Source: an uncultured Desulfuromusa sp. (GTDB taxonomy: Bacteria > Desulfobacterota > Desulfuromonadia > Desulfuromonadales > Geopsychrobacteraceae). Taken from it: a stretch of 64,000 nt of DNA. Positions 34,749 through 45,366 of the stretch are shown here, piece by piece. The notes beneath the pieces were generated by a model. The model searched no databases and was not told where the DNA came from. It saw nothing but the letters and a program-made list of their open reading frames with translations. Every line of letters starts with the position of its first letter. Within the stretch, counting starts at the first letter, position 1. Where the stretch lies: positions 2,908,001 to 2,972,000 of the forward strand of contig NZ_OY776574.1 in assembly GCF_963675815.1 (NCBI RefSeq), given 5' to 3'. Made by a program: the position numbers and the translations under genes.

Positions 34749-35804
34749 ATGACTTCTGTATTTGAGCGGAGTGAATTGGATAAGATTTTAAACAACTACT
34801 TATTTTATTCAGGATCGGTAGATTCCTTTCAAAAAATACCGCAGGGACTTTACAACAATAATTATCGTATCAAAATTGGAAAGCTCTCTTGGGTTATTAA
34901 ATTTTACCCCTCCTCAGCCAATAATTCACGCACCAAGTTGTCACATCAGCTTCAATCAACTCTTTATGACAATGGTTTTCCTCTAGCGAAGCTTGAAACA
35001 ACAAAGGATCAATCTTTTTTTGTTGAAAAGGATGACTCATTTTACACAGTTCATCAATGGGTAGAGGGGAAACATCTATCCCCTCTGACAGACAGCAACT
35101 TGATAACGAATGCAGCAGTTACTCAAATTGCCTGCTCTTTGGCAAAGATGCACCGCATTGTGTCGTCTACTTCCTTTGTCCCACCTGACGAGATAAATGC
35201 CATCCATTGGGAGAGACTTTTCAGTAAATCTATCGAGCAATGCAGTTCTTTAATGCATAGGCGTAGCTGGCATTTTTCACGGTTTAATAGTCTAAAACTC
35301 AAATGGCGGAAAAGTAATTTTGATGGTTGGATTATTGATCGCCTCCCTTTTTTTCTCGAAATTGCAAAAAAGCTCAATGATGAAATTTTTCATGAAGACG
35401 TTTTTGTGAATGGAAACGAAATTCCCATTCATAACGACATTAATTGGGAGAATATTATTTTTGATAGTACTGGGGATTTACTTGCTTATATCGATTTTGA
35501 TAATTCTATTTATGCTGATAGATTATATGAGGTTGGTGCTGCAGCTATTGTTATTTCGGGCTCTGATGAGCTTAAATTAAAAGTATTTATTGAGGCTTAT
35601 AATGATGCTTTTGGAGAGGTGTGTTCAGATAGAGTTATATATGCGGCCATGGTAATTAAATGTTTGAATTCAATACTATTTTCAATTAATTCATATCTGA
35701 AGGGTAAGATAAAAAATTATCAAATGTTGGAATCTTGGTGTTTATATTTAGAGAAGTCGCTCGAATCAATATTAACTTGTCATCGTACGGTACGGAAGCA
35801 GTAA
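34749..35804 (+). CDS. APH/choline kinase-like phosphotransferase
   Basis: 351 aa. Protein-kinase-like fold of the aminoglycoside/homoserine phosphotransferase group: YNNNYRIKIG glycine-rich region, IPIHNDINWENIIFD (Asp base, Asn metal ligand; Brenner HxDxxxxN) and LLAYIDFDNSIYADRLYEVG (DFD). In polysaccharide loci such enzymes phosphorylate sugars or small alcohols (choline-like groups). The substrate is unknown. It is followed by a 377-bp gap holding a sigma-54 promoter. Confidence 0.78.
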   Translation: MTSVFERSELDKILNNYLFYSGSVDSFQKIPQGLYNNNYRIKIGKLSWVIKFYPSSANNSRTKLSHQLQSTLYDNGFPLAKLETTKDQSFFVEKDDSFYTVHQWVEGKHLSPLTDSNLITNAAVTQIACSLAKMHRIVSSTSFVPPDEINAIHWERLFSKSIEQCSSLMHRRSWHFSRFNSLKLKWRKSNFDGWIIDRLPFFLEIAKKLNDEIFHEDVFVNGNEIPIHNDINWENIIFDSTGDLLAYIDFDNSIYADRLYEVGAAAIVISGSDELKLKVFIEAYNDAFGEVCSDRVIYAAMVIKCLNSILFSINSYLKGKIKNYQMLESWCLYLEKSLESILTCHRTVRKQ

Positions 35805-36064
35805 AATAGTTAGGTCTTTCATGCTTGCTGAAATGTTTAACTATTTGTGTAAAGAAAACCGACAAAAAGTGTTTCCCTTGCCTGAATTTACTTTTACTGG
35901 CTCTTTCACTTTAATATAATCTCGGGTAAATAGATTTATTTCGGTTATTTATTTTAACTATTAATATGTAACTCCCAGATATTAAATGCTTTTGCTCTGG
36001 ACTATGTTTCTTAAAATTTCACCTAAATATAATATCCTGGTCTGTATATAAATAACGCAAAATC

Positions 36065-36080
36065 TGGCCCAATCTTTGCT
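36065..36080 (+). promoter_or_regulatory. Sigma-54 type promoter of the giant repeat protein gene
   Basis: TGGCCC (36065-36070), AATCT, TTGCT (36076-36080): a nearly perfect -24/-12 element with GG-N10-GC spacing. Predicted start about 36091 gives a 90-nt leader before the ATG at 36182. This is the only signal I see in the otherwise AT-rich gap 35805-36181. Confidence 0.72.
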
Positions 36081-36181
36081 CATTGTAGATGGATAGATAT
36101 CGCAGTTACGCTAAATTAGCCGAATGATTTCCACGTTTATTTTTTGAATTTCTGAACAATCTTATCTATCGGAGTCACTAC

Positions 36182-39100
36182 ATGTATCTCAAAGGCATTA
36201 TATTGTCGCTTATGGTGTTTGCTTTATCTCTTTCTCTTCATACTTCTTCTCAAGCCGCAGAAGTTGGGGGGATTAACTTCTCTGATAATGCTTTTGCTGA
36301 TAGTATCGCCTCTAGTGATTTTACGGGTGGGTATGGAAGCGCCTATGGAGAAATATTGTCGACATGGGAAGAGGCTCTTATAGGCTCCAATGTTTACACT
36401 TGGATGGAATATGGTGAGCATGATCTTCTCCCTGGAGAGGATGGTGACTATAATAGCACGGCTCCTCCAAGTCAATTTGTTGAATTAAATTTTACGGATA
36501 ATGCTGTTTATAATGGGCCTTCTGCTGATTTAATTATATTTGAGTATGGAGATGTGAATTCAGTCCTAGTTGCCTTGGATCTATATTCTTTGCAAAACCC
36601 CTATGACCCTTTAAGTAAGGTCGTTGTTGTTACTCCTGTTGCAGTTCAGCCTCAAATAAATGCTGGTTATGTTGATCTTTCAGGTCTTGGAGTGGCTTGG
36701 GGTGAATCAATCAACAGTGTATTTATATCATCAGCTCTTGGTGAAAATGGTGAGGTATATTGGGGTACGGAGCCAAACTGGGGAGTCCCAGAGGTGTCAG
36801 CTGTCGGAGCTTTATATACTGAAGAACTCTCTTTGACGCAACAACTTGATCTCCGGATCAGCAATGGGTCTAACGATGTTGAGCAGTTGGAGTCTGGAGA
36901 GATTTTGTTCAACAGTTCCGATTTGGAGCTGGTCGATGATTTGACCGGAGGCGGCAATCAGACCGTTGGTTTACGCTTTACCGGCGTGGATATTCCCTAT
37001 GGGGCTTATATTACCAATGCCTATCTTGAGTTTGAGACCGATGAAGCATATAGCGGAGCGACATCACTGGTTGTTCGCGTAGAGGATAGTGATGATGCGA
37101 TAGCATTCAGTCAGACGGTCAACAATGTTTCATCCCGGTTATATGCAGTACCAGAAGTTCTTTGGGATAATGTCGAGGGCCTGGTCAGCAGTGAATGGAC
37201 ACCATCAGACTCCAGACTTATCGAGTTTGCTTCAATCTGTAGTAGACCGTGCTGGTTGGGATGTTGGTGGGGCAATAGTGTTTGCGATCAGTGGAGAAGG
37301 TTTACGCACAGCAGAGTCTTACGAGGGCGAATCAGCCGCAGGCACCTTTACTTCATGTGGAATATCGCATGGGTGAGCGTGTCAATCAGTCTCCGGTTGT
37401 CAATGCCGGTTCCGATTTAGCGGTTGGTCTTTTCAGTAGTGTGACATTGTCTGGTAGTGTCACCGATGACGGTTTACCGAGTGCCGGTGTCCAGATCGAT
37501 TGGCAACAGCTCAGTGGGCCAGAAGTGCTCTGTTTACCGATCCAATTCCGCTATAACCGACGTCACTTTTGATACCGTTGGCACCTATGAATTAGAGCTG
37601 GTCGTAGATGATGGTGAATATCTCAGCAGCGATAGCGTCACAGTGACCGTCACTGCTCCCGATACAGAAGCCCCCTCGATACCTCAGAACCTTTCAGGTA
37701 TTGGCCTTTCCGGAACAGAGATCAGCCTGACCTGGAGTCCCTCCAGTGACAACGTTGGAGTGAGTGGATATACAATCTATCGTGATGGTATCGAGATTGG
37801 CAGTTCAGCCACCCCGAGTTACAATGACACCAACCTGGCAGCTCAGACCTTGTATAGCTATACCGTTGTCAGTTATGACTCTGCCGGCAATGTATCAGCT
37901 GAAAGTTCAGCCGTCGAAGTGACAACCCCCGAAGAGAGTTTTCAACTTGATCTCCGGATCAGCAATGGGTCTAACGATGTTGAGCAGTTGGAGTCTGGAG
38001 AGATTTTGTTCAACAGTTCCGATTTGGAGCTGGTCGATGATTTGACCGGAGGCGGCAATCAGACCGTTGGTTTACGCTTTACCGGCGTGGATATTCCCTA
38101 TGGGGCTTATATTACCAATGCCTATCTTGAGTTTGAGACCGATGAAGCATATAGCGGAGCGACATCACTGGTTGTTCGCGTAGAGGATAGTGATGATGCG
38201 ATAGCATTCAGTCAGACGGTCAACAATGTTTCATCCCGGTTATATGCAGTACCAGAAGTTCTTTGGGATAATGTCGAGGCCTGGTCAGCAGTGAATGGAC
38301 ACCATCAGACTCCAGACTTATCGAGTTTGCTTCAATCTGTAGTAGACCGTGCTGGTTGGGATGTTGGTGGGGCAATAGTGTTTGCGATCAGTGGAGAAGT
38401 TTACGCACAGCAGAGTCTTACGAGGGCGAATCAGCCGCAGCACCTTTACTTCATGTGGAATATCGCATGGGTGAGCGTGTCAATCAGGCTCCGGTTGTCA
38501 ATGCCGGTTCCGATTTAGCGGTTGGTCTTTTCAGTAGTGTGACATTGTCTGGTAGTGTCACCGATGACGGTTTACCGAGTGCCGGTGTCCAGATCGATTG
38601 GCAACAGCTCAGTGGGCCAGGAAGTGCTCTGTTTACCGATCCCAATTCCGCTATAACCGACGTCACTTTTGATACCGTTGGCACCTATGAATTAGAGCTG
38701 GTCGTAGATGATGGTGAATATCTCAGCAGCGATAGCGTCACAGTGACCGTCACTGCTCCCGATACAGAAGCCCCCTCGATACCTCAGAACCTTTCAGGTA
38801 TTGGCCTTTCCGGAACAGAGATCAGCCTGACCTGGAGTCCCTCCAGTGACAACGTTGGAGTGAGTGGATATACAATCTATCGTGATGGTATCGAGATTGG
38901 CAGTTCAGCCACCCCGAGTTACAATGACACCAACCTGGCAGCTCAGACCTTGTATAGCTATACCGTTGTCAGTTATGACTCTGCCGGCAATGTATCAGCT
39001 GAAAGTTCAGCCGTCGAAGTGACAACCCCCGAGAGAGAGTTTTCAACTTGATCTCCGGATCAGCAATGGGTCTAACGATGTTGAGCAGTTGGAGTCTGGA

Positions 39101-41787
39101 GAGATTTTGTTCAACAGTTCCGATTTGGAGCTGGTCGATGATTTGACCGGAGGCGGCAATCAGACCGTTGGTTTACGCTTTACCGGCGTGGATATTCCCT
39201 ATGGGGCTTATATTACCAATGCCTATCTTGAGTTTGAGACCGATGAAGCATATAGCGGAGCGACATCACTGGTTGTTCGCGTAGAGGATAGTGATGATGC
39301 GATAGCATTCAGTCAGACGGTCAACAATGTTTCATCCCGGTTATATGCAGTACCAGAAGTTCTTTGGGATAATGTCGAGGCCTGGTCAGCAGTGAATGGA
39401 CACCATCAGACTCCAGACTTATCGAGTTTGCTTCAATCTGTAGTAGACCGTGCTGGTTGGGATGTTGGTGGGGCAATAGTGTTTGCGATCAGTGGAGAAG
39501 GTTTACGCACAGCAGAGTCTTACGAGGGCGAATCAGCCGCAGCACCTTTACTTCATGTGGAATATCGCATGGGTGAGCGTGTCAATCAGGCTCCGGTTGT
39601 CAATGCGCGTTCCGATTTAGCGGTTGGTCCTTTTCAGTAGTGTGACATTGTCTGGTAGTGTCACCGATGACGGTTTACCGAGTGCCGGTGTCCAGATCGA
39701 TTGGCAACAGCTCAGTGGGCCAGGAAGTGCTCTGTTTACCGATCCCAATTCCGCTATAACCGACGTCACTTTTGATACCGTTGGCACCTATGAATTAGAG
39801 CTGGTCGTAGATGATGGTGAATATCTCAGCAGCGATAGCGTCACAGTGACCGTCACTGCTCCCGATACAGAAGCCCCCCTCGATACCTCAGAACCTTTCA
39901 GGTATTGGCCTTTCCGGAACAGAGATCAGCCTGACCTGGAGTCCCTCCAGTGACAACGTTGGAGTGAGTGGATATACAATCTATCGTGATGGTATCGAGA
40001 TTGGCAGTTCAGCCACCCCGAGTTACAATGACACCAACCTGGCAGCTCAGACCTTGTATAGCTATACCGTTGTCAGTTATGACTCTGCCGGCAATGTATC
40101 AGCTGAAAGTTCAGCCGTCGAAGTGACAACCCCCGAAGAGAGTTTTCAACTTGATCTCCGGATCAGCAATGGGTCTAACGATGTTGAGCAGTTGGAGTCT
40201 GGAGAGATTTTGTTCAACAGTTCCGATTTGGAGCTGGTCGATGATTTGACCGGAGGCGGCAATCAGACCGTTGGTTTACGCTTTACCGGCGTGGATATTC
40301 CCTATGGGGCTTATATTACCAATGCCTATCTTGAGTTTGAGACCGATGAAGCATATAGCGGAGCGACATCACTGGTTGTTCGCGTAGAGGATAGTGATGA
40401 TGCGATAGCATTCAGTCAGACGGTCAACAATGTTTCATCCCGGTTATATGCAGTACCAGAAGTTCTTTGGGATAATGTCGAGGCCTGGTCAGCAGTGAAT
40501 GGACACCATCAGACTCCAGACTTATCGAGTTTGCTTCAATCTGTAGTAGACCGTGCTGGTTGGGATGTTGGTGGGGCAATAGTGTTTGCGATCAGTGGAG
40601 AAGGTTTACGCACAGCAGAGTCTTACGAGGGCGAATCAGCCGCAGCACCTTTACTTCATGTGGAATATCGCATGGGTGAGCGTGTCAATCAGGCTCCGGT
40701 TGTCAATGCCGGTTCCGATTTAGCGGTTGGTCTTTTCAGTAGTGTGACATTGTCTGGTAGTGTCACCGATGACGGTTTACCGAGTGCCGGTGTCCAGATC
40801 GATTGGCAACAGCTCAGTGGGCCAGGAAGTGCTCTGTTTACCGATCCCAATTCCGCTATAACCGACGTCACTTTTGATACCGTTGGCACCTATGAATTAG
40901 AGCTGGTCGTAGATGATGGTGAATATCTCAGCAGCGATAGCGTCACAGTGACCGTCACTGCTCCCGATACAGAAGCCCCCTCGATACCTCAGAACCTTTC
41001 AGGTATTGGCCTTTCCGGAACAGAGATCAGCCTGACCTGGAGTCCCTCCAGTGACAACGTTGGAGTGAGTGGATATACAATCTATCGTGATGGTATCGAG
41101 ATTGGCAGTTCAGCCACCCCGAGTTACAATGACACCAACCTGGCAGCTCAGACCTTGTATAGCTATACCGTTGTCAGTTATGACTCTGCCGGCAATGTAT
41201 CAGCTGAAAGTTCAGCCGTCGAAGTGACAACCCCCGAAGAGAGTTTTCAACTTGATCTCCGGATCAGCAATGGGTCTAACGATGTTGAGCAGTTGGAGTC
41301 TGGAGAGATTTTGTTCAACAGTTCCGATTTGGAGCTGGTCGATGATTTGACCGGAGGCGGCAATCAGACCGTTGGTTTACGCTTTACCGGCGTGGATATT
41401 CCCTATGGGGCTTATATTACCAATGCCTATCTTGAGTTTGAGACCGATGAAGCATATAGCGGAGCGACATCACTGGTTGTTCGCGTAGAGGATAGTGATG
41501 ATGCGATAGCATTCAGTCAGACGGTCAACAATGTTTCATCCCGGTTATATGCAGTACCAGAAGTTCTTTGGGATAATGTCGAGGCCTGGTCAGCAGTGAA
41601 TGGACACCATCAGACTCCAGACTTATCGAGTTTGCTTCAATCTGTAGTAGACCGTGCTGGTTGGGATGTTGGTGGGGCAATAGTGTTTGCGATCAGTGGA
41701 GAAGGTTTACGCACAGCAGAGTCTTACGAGGGCGAATCAGCCGCAGCACCTTTACTTCATGTGGAATATCGCATGGGTGTTAATTGA
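36182..41787 (+). CDS. Giant secreted repeat protein (beta-sandwich/PKD-like/FN3 units), reading frame interrupted as written
   Basis: Signal peptide about 1-25 (ending SQA), a unique N-terminal domain to residue 221, then four 367-residue units and a fifth partial one. Each unit: a beta-sandwich domain (LDLRISNGSNDVEQLESGEI to LLHVEYRMG), a PKD-like domain (NQAPVVNAGSDLAVGLFSSV to VTVTV) and an FN3 domain (APSIPQNLSGIGLSGTEISL to AVEVTTP). Single-base indels interrupt units 1, 2 and 3; removing them gives one frame of 1867 aa (5606 bp minus a net 2). The indels balance within units 1 and 2. No PEP-CTERM tail; it ends RMGVN. The product is probably a surface adhesin or matrix protein. Confidence 0.75.
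36845..37945 (+). repeat. Tandem repeat unit 1 (1101 bp)
   Basis: Starts at the codon for LDLRISNG. Differs from the others by an extra G near 37177, an extra G near 37341, a missing G near 37521 and a missing C near 37542, so the length stays 1101. A T replaces G at 37389-37392 (CAGTCTCC for CAGGCTCC). Confidence 0.93.
37946..39046 (+). repeat. Tandem repeat unit 2 (1101 bp)
   Basis: Nearly identical to units 1, 3 and 4. Missing G near 38399 (GAGAAGTTTACG for GAGAAGGTTTACG) and one extra base at 39031-39039 (GAGAGAGAG). Confidence 0.93.
39047..40149 (+). repeat. Tandem repeat unit 3 (1103 bp)
   Basis: Two extra C's, near 39629 (GGTCCTTTT) and 39875 (GCCCCCCTC), and a changed pair at 39607 (GCGCG for GCCGG). 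The +2 is not balanced, so units 4-5 lie in a different frame. Confidence 0.93.
40150..41250 (+). repeat. Tandem repeat unit 4 (1101 bp), intact
   Basis: The only full unit with an unbroken frame; useful as the reference for the others. Confidence 0.95.
41251..41787 (+). repeat. Tandem repeat unit 5, partial (beta-sandwich domain only)
   Basis: Identical to the first 530 or so bases of unit 4, then ends in GGTGTTAATTGA, so the protein stops after the beta-sandwich domain. Confidence 0.93.
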
Positions 41788-41942
41788 TTAAATAATTCTT
41801 GTTTTTGGTCTGGCTATTGTTGTAACCTCTAGATAAATACTCTAGGACCTCAGATTTTTCTGTTGTTCATTTTTTCTCCCATACTTCACTCAAATAATGA
41901 TTATAAATGAAATATAGATAAGTTATTAACGGGATTAATCTT

Positions 41943-42500
41943 ATGTGGAAAAGTCTTAAATTGTTAAAGTGGAATCTTCAAGATAAATATGGAAGACTCC
42001 TCTACTATCAGTACTTTACAAGAGATTTACCCGGTACTTTCGGTGAACGAGTCCGGATGAAATTACTTTCAAAATATTTTGAAAGTTGCGGAGATCTTGT
42101 AATAATATATCAGGGTGTTAGATTCCGTGGGATCCATAAATTAAATGTTGGGAGCGGTGTGCATATTGGCGTTGATAATTTTATTCAAGCCTCAGGCGGG
42201 GTAACTCTTGGGGATGATGTTATGCTTGGACCAGGAGTAAAAATCTGGTCAGTGAATCATAAGAGCGACCGTTTGGATATTCCGATTTCTCAGCAGGGGT
42301 ACGATTACAAATCTGTTCATATCGGTAGTGGAACATGGCTAGGAGCAAACGTATTTGTTATGCCAGGGGTAGATATACCCGAAGGATGTATAGTCAGTGC
42401 CGGTAGTGTCGTGGGAATCAAAAAATACCCTCCGTACTCAATTCTCGCTGGCAATCCATGTCGGGTTATCGGTACCAGAAAGCCTGACACTAAAAAATAA
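41943..42500 (+). CDS. Acyltransferase, left-handed beta-helix (hexapeptide) family
   Basis: 185 aa. Hexapeptide coils from about residue 70 (VGSGVHIGVDNFIQASGGVT, LGDDVMLGPGVKI) with the catalytic-type His in WSVNHKSD and the typical AGNPCRVIG end. Sugar O- or N-acetyltransferase of the WbbJ/Maa kind, acting in the cytosol on nucleotide- or lipid-linked sugar. The acceptor is unknown. Confidence 0.86.
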   Translation: MWKSLKLLKWNLQDKYGRLLYYQYFTRDLPGTFGERVRMKLLSKYFESCGDLVIIYQGVRFRGIHKLNVGSGVHIGVDNFIQASGGVTLGDDVMLGPGVKIWSVNHKSDRLDIPISQQGYDYKSVHIGSGTWLGANVFVMPGVDIPEGCIVSAGSVVGIKKYPPYSILAGNPCRVIGTRKPDTKK

Positions 42501-42537
42501 ATCTTTTTGTCGCCTGATCTCGAAGAGTCTAATAGGC

Positions 42538-42747
42538 ATGACAAATATTTTTAAAAATTGTAAATTCGTTAATGATATCCTGAGAGAATACAGCCTGCCT
42601 ACTGGGGAAATTCAATTCATTAGCTTAACTTGGCAAATGGTCGGTTATCAGCAATTAAATAGCGATGAGTTGAAAAAGAAATCCCAATGGTCGATGTTTA
42701 AACAGTGTGATGCTTTTGAGCAGGAAGTCAAACAGCATGTCTTTTGA
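42538..42747 (+). CDS. Short unrecognised ORF, possible gene fragment
   Basis: 69 aa from ATG 42538, starting MTNIFKNCKFVNDILREYSL and ending EVKQHVF. There is no good ribosome site and no recognised domain. It could be the C-terminal remnant of a lost gene between the acyltransferase and the flippase, or a small real gene. Confidence 0.3.
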   Translation: MTNIFKNCKFVNDILREYSLPTGEIQFISLTWQMVGYQQLNSDELKKKSQWSMFKQCDAFEQEVKQHVF

Positions 42748-42772
42748 ATTACCCTTTGAACGTTAATTTCAT

Positions 42773-44379
42773 ATGTCCTCTGTATCGCATATAAAGAACA
42801 CATTTAAACATGCCCTTATATACGGTAGTGCCGGCCTGCTTGGGAAAGCGGTCGGCTTTGTCATGTTGCCGATATATTCGCACCACCTGCAAGCAGAAGG
42901 TTATGGCGTTATCGGCATGATCGATACGGTTCTGTCCCTCATGACTTTGATGATTGGCTATGGCATTGCCGGTGCTATGAACCGCTTTTATTATGAGTCT
43001 GATGATCCGGTTCGTCGTCGGACCGTTGTCTCAAGTACTATCATTCTGATGTTTTTTCTGGTTATTATTGTCACCACCCCCGTATTGTTGTTCAATAAAC
43101 AGGTGGCCTGGCTCGCCTTCGGCAGGTCAGACTGGGGTCACTATATTATCCTTGCGGTTCTGGCATTCATAGCCAGTATGACATCTAAGAATGCCGAAAA
43201 TTACATTCTTATCCAGCAGCGTTCTCTCTTTTTATCCTTAATTTCTCTTATACGCTTGGTATTCAGTTTGTCTTTGAATATCTATTTTATTGTGTATTTG
43301 CAGATGGGAGTCCTTGGTTACCTGTATGCCTCTCTGATCGATGCAGTACTTTACAGCATTTTTATGCACTTTTTTGCTCTGCGTGCAGTTGGTTTAGTAT
43401 TTGACAAGGGTATTGCAAAAGAGGTTCTTAAGTTCAGCATGCCTATGCTCCCTGGTTATGTGGCGATGTTTGTCAGGGGGAATGCTGATCGCGTATTGTT
43501 GCGCACTTTTCTGGGCTTGCACAGGTTGGTGTTTTTGAAGTCCTATTTAAGTTTGTTACATTAATAGGTTTTTTTGCGGTAGAGCCATTCACTAAGATCT
43601 GGAAAGTTAAGCGCTTCGAAATATGTGAACTTGAAGATGGCCCACAGATCATGTCACGGATATTTACTTATCATATGGCCATTCTACTTTTTCTTGGCTT
43701 AATATTTTCCCTTGAAGTGCCAGTTATCCTCAAGCTTCTTACTCCTGATGAGTTTTGGGTTAGCGGATTTATTGTCTATTTTGCAGTGTTATCCCGCGTC
43801 TTAAATGCAGCCTACTATCACCTGTTTTTTGGTTTGTTGTATGCGAAGAAAACTTTCAAAATTTCTATTATTCAAATGTCAACAGCTACTGCCAGCCTGG
43901 CATTTACTGTTCCTCTGGTTTGGGCGTACGGACTTATGGGGGCAGTGATAGCGTCTTTTTTGTCTGGTGTAATTCAATGTTTCATTGCCTACGCAATTTC
44001 AACATCTTTCTACCGGATCCCATTCCAATGGAGCTCAATCACCCGCATGTTAATTTTAATGACTGGTCTTTACTTATTGGCAAAAAAATTCACTATAGTG
44101 GGTACTAAGCTTGAGCTTTGGCTGAACCTTTATTTGGCCCCTTGGCTTGAATATATTGGAGAAATGTTGTTTCTTGATCGTATCAAAGACGGGAAGCTGC
44201 TTCATTATTTGGTTAATGGTCTGGCAGTTGTTACGGATGGGTTTATTTTGTTTTTATACTGTTGTCTATTTTTGGTTGGTTTAGTTTTTCTTAAAATTAT
44301 ACCTTCCGATATTGTTCGGTATTTATTTCATGTTGATACATTGCGTAAACCTTCCCGTATTTTCAATTGGGGTAATTAA
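42773..44379 (+). CDS. Wzx-type polysaccharide flippase (one frameshift as written)
   Basis: The MATE/Wzx fold of about 12-14 helices is split in two frames: 42773 to about 43518 ends in RVLLRTFLGL, and the other frame goes on as AQVGVFEVLFKFVTLIGFFA and runs to 44379. One missing base near 43518 (TTGCACAG where TTGGCACAG keeps the frame) explains the break. Begins ALIYGSAGLLGKAVGFVMLP, typical of the polysaccharide biosynthesis family. It moves lipid-linked repeat units across the inner membrane. If the break is real the cell needs another flippase; an assembly error is as likely. Confidence 0.85.
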
Positions 44380-44380
44380 T

Positions 44381-45355
44381 ATGCCAACTGTCAGTGTTGT
44401 TATACCGACATATAATGCAGAGAAATATCTTCCCGAGACATTAAAAAATATTTTAATGCAGACCTTTGATGATTATGAAGTAATTATTGTGGATGATTGT
44501 TCGACGGACAACACTAGGCAAGTTATAGGTGAAATTGATTCTGAAAAAATTCGTTATTTTTGTCTGGAGACAAATCATGGTGGCCCATCCCGGGCAAGAA
44601 ATGTCGGAATCAATGAAGCTAGAGGTAAGTATATTGCTTTTTGTGACTCTGACGATCTGTTTGAGGTTGACCATTTAATGGACGCTGTCACTTTTTTTAG
44701 GCTTAGAACTGATCTCGGTATGATTTTCACTGATGAGTCAAAGTTTGATGATGAAACTGGCAAAGACTTGGGGAATTTCTTGAATGGGTATAATCAATTT
44801 CACAGTTTGCCCAAGAAGAAGGAGGAAGACGGCTTTTTTATCATTCAACCGGCTGATTCATTCCCCTGCCTTTTTTTTGAGAACTATATCATGCCTTCTG
44901 GAGTTGTAGCGCGAAGAGAGATCTTTGATGATGTTGGTCCGTTTGATGAATCACTCACAAATGGAGATGATTGGGATTTGTGGTTTAGAGTGACCAGGAA
45001 ATACCAGATTGGTTTTATCAATAAAGTCGGTTTCAGATATCGAATTAGAGCGAATAGTGTATCGGCTCGCGGACCCATTTTGGCTAAAAACCGCTCAGAA
45101 GTTATCAGGAAGCAGATCGAATCTAGTTTGCCAAGTTTTCTTAATAAAAGAGCTAAAAAAATGATTTCTCATAATTATTTTGGCATCGGTTATTGTTCTC
45201 AGGTCCAAGGGGGCATGTCTGAAGCTCGTAAGAACTATCTACTTAGCCTACGGACTTCGTTGAATCTAGCCGCTTTTAAGGGTTTGTTTATTACTTTTCT
45301 TGGAAGAAATGTTTATTTTACCATACGAAAACTTAAGAAGCTTGTGGGTGGATAG
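44381..45355 (+). CDS. Glycosyltransferase family 2
   Basis: 324 aa from ATG 44381; an in-frame ATG at 44312 lies inside the flippase end. GT-A fold: PTVSVVIPTYNAEKYLPETL, DDCSTDNT, GPSRARNVGI and FCDSDD (DxD). Ends with basic residues without membrane helices. Transfers one sugar of the repeat unit. Confidence 0.88.
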   Translation: MPTVSVVIPTYNAEKYLPETLKNILMQTFDDYEVIIVDDCSTDNTRQVIGEIDSEKIRYFCLETNHGGPSRARNVGINEARGKYIAFCDSDDLFEVDHLMDAVTFFRLRTDLGMIFTDESKFDDETGKDLGNFLNGYNQFHSLPKKKEEDGFFIIQPADSFPCLFFENYIMPSGVVARREIFDDVGPFDESLTNGDDWDLWFRVTRKYQIGFINKVGFRYRIRANSVSARGPILAKNRSEVIRKQIESSLPSFLNKRAKKMISHNYFGIGYCSQVQGGMSEARKNYLLSLRTSLNLAAFKGLFITFLGRNVYFTIRKLKKLVGG

Positions 45356-45366
45356 CGAGGTATCTA

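Noticed and set aside
36845..41787. Insertion sequence or transposon as the source of the 1.1-kb repeats
   Set aside because: The units are head-to-tail, in frame and code for secreted beta-domains, with no transposase and no terminal inverted repeats.
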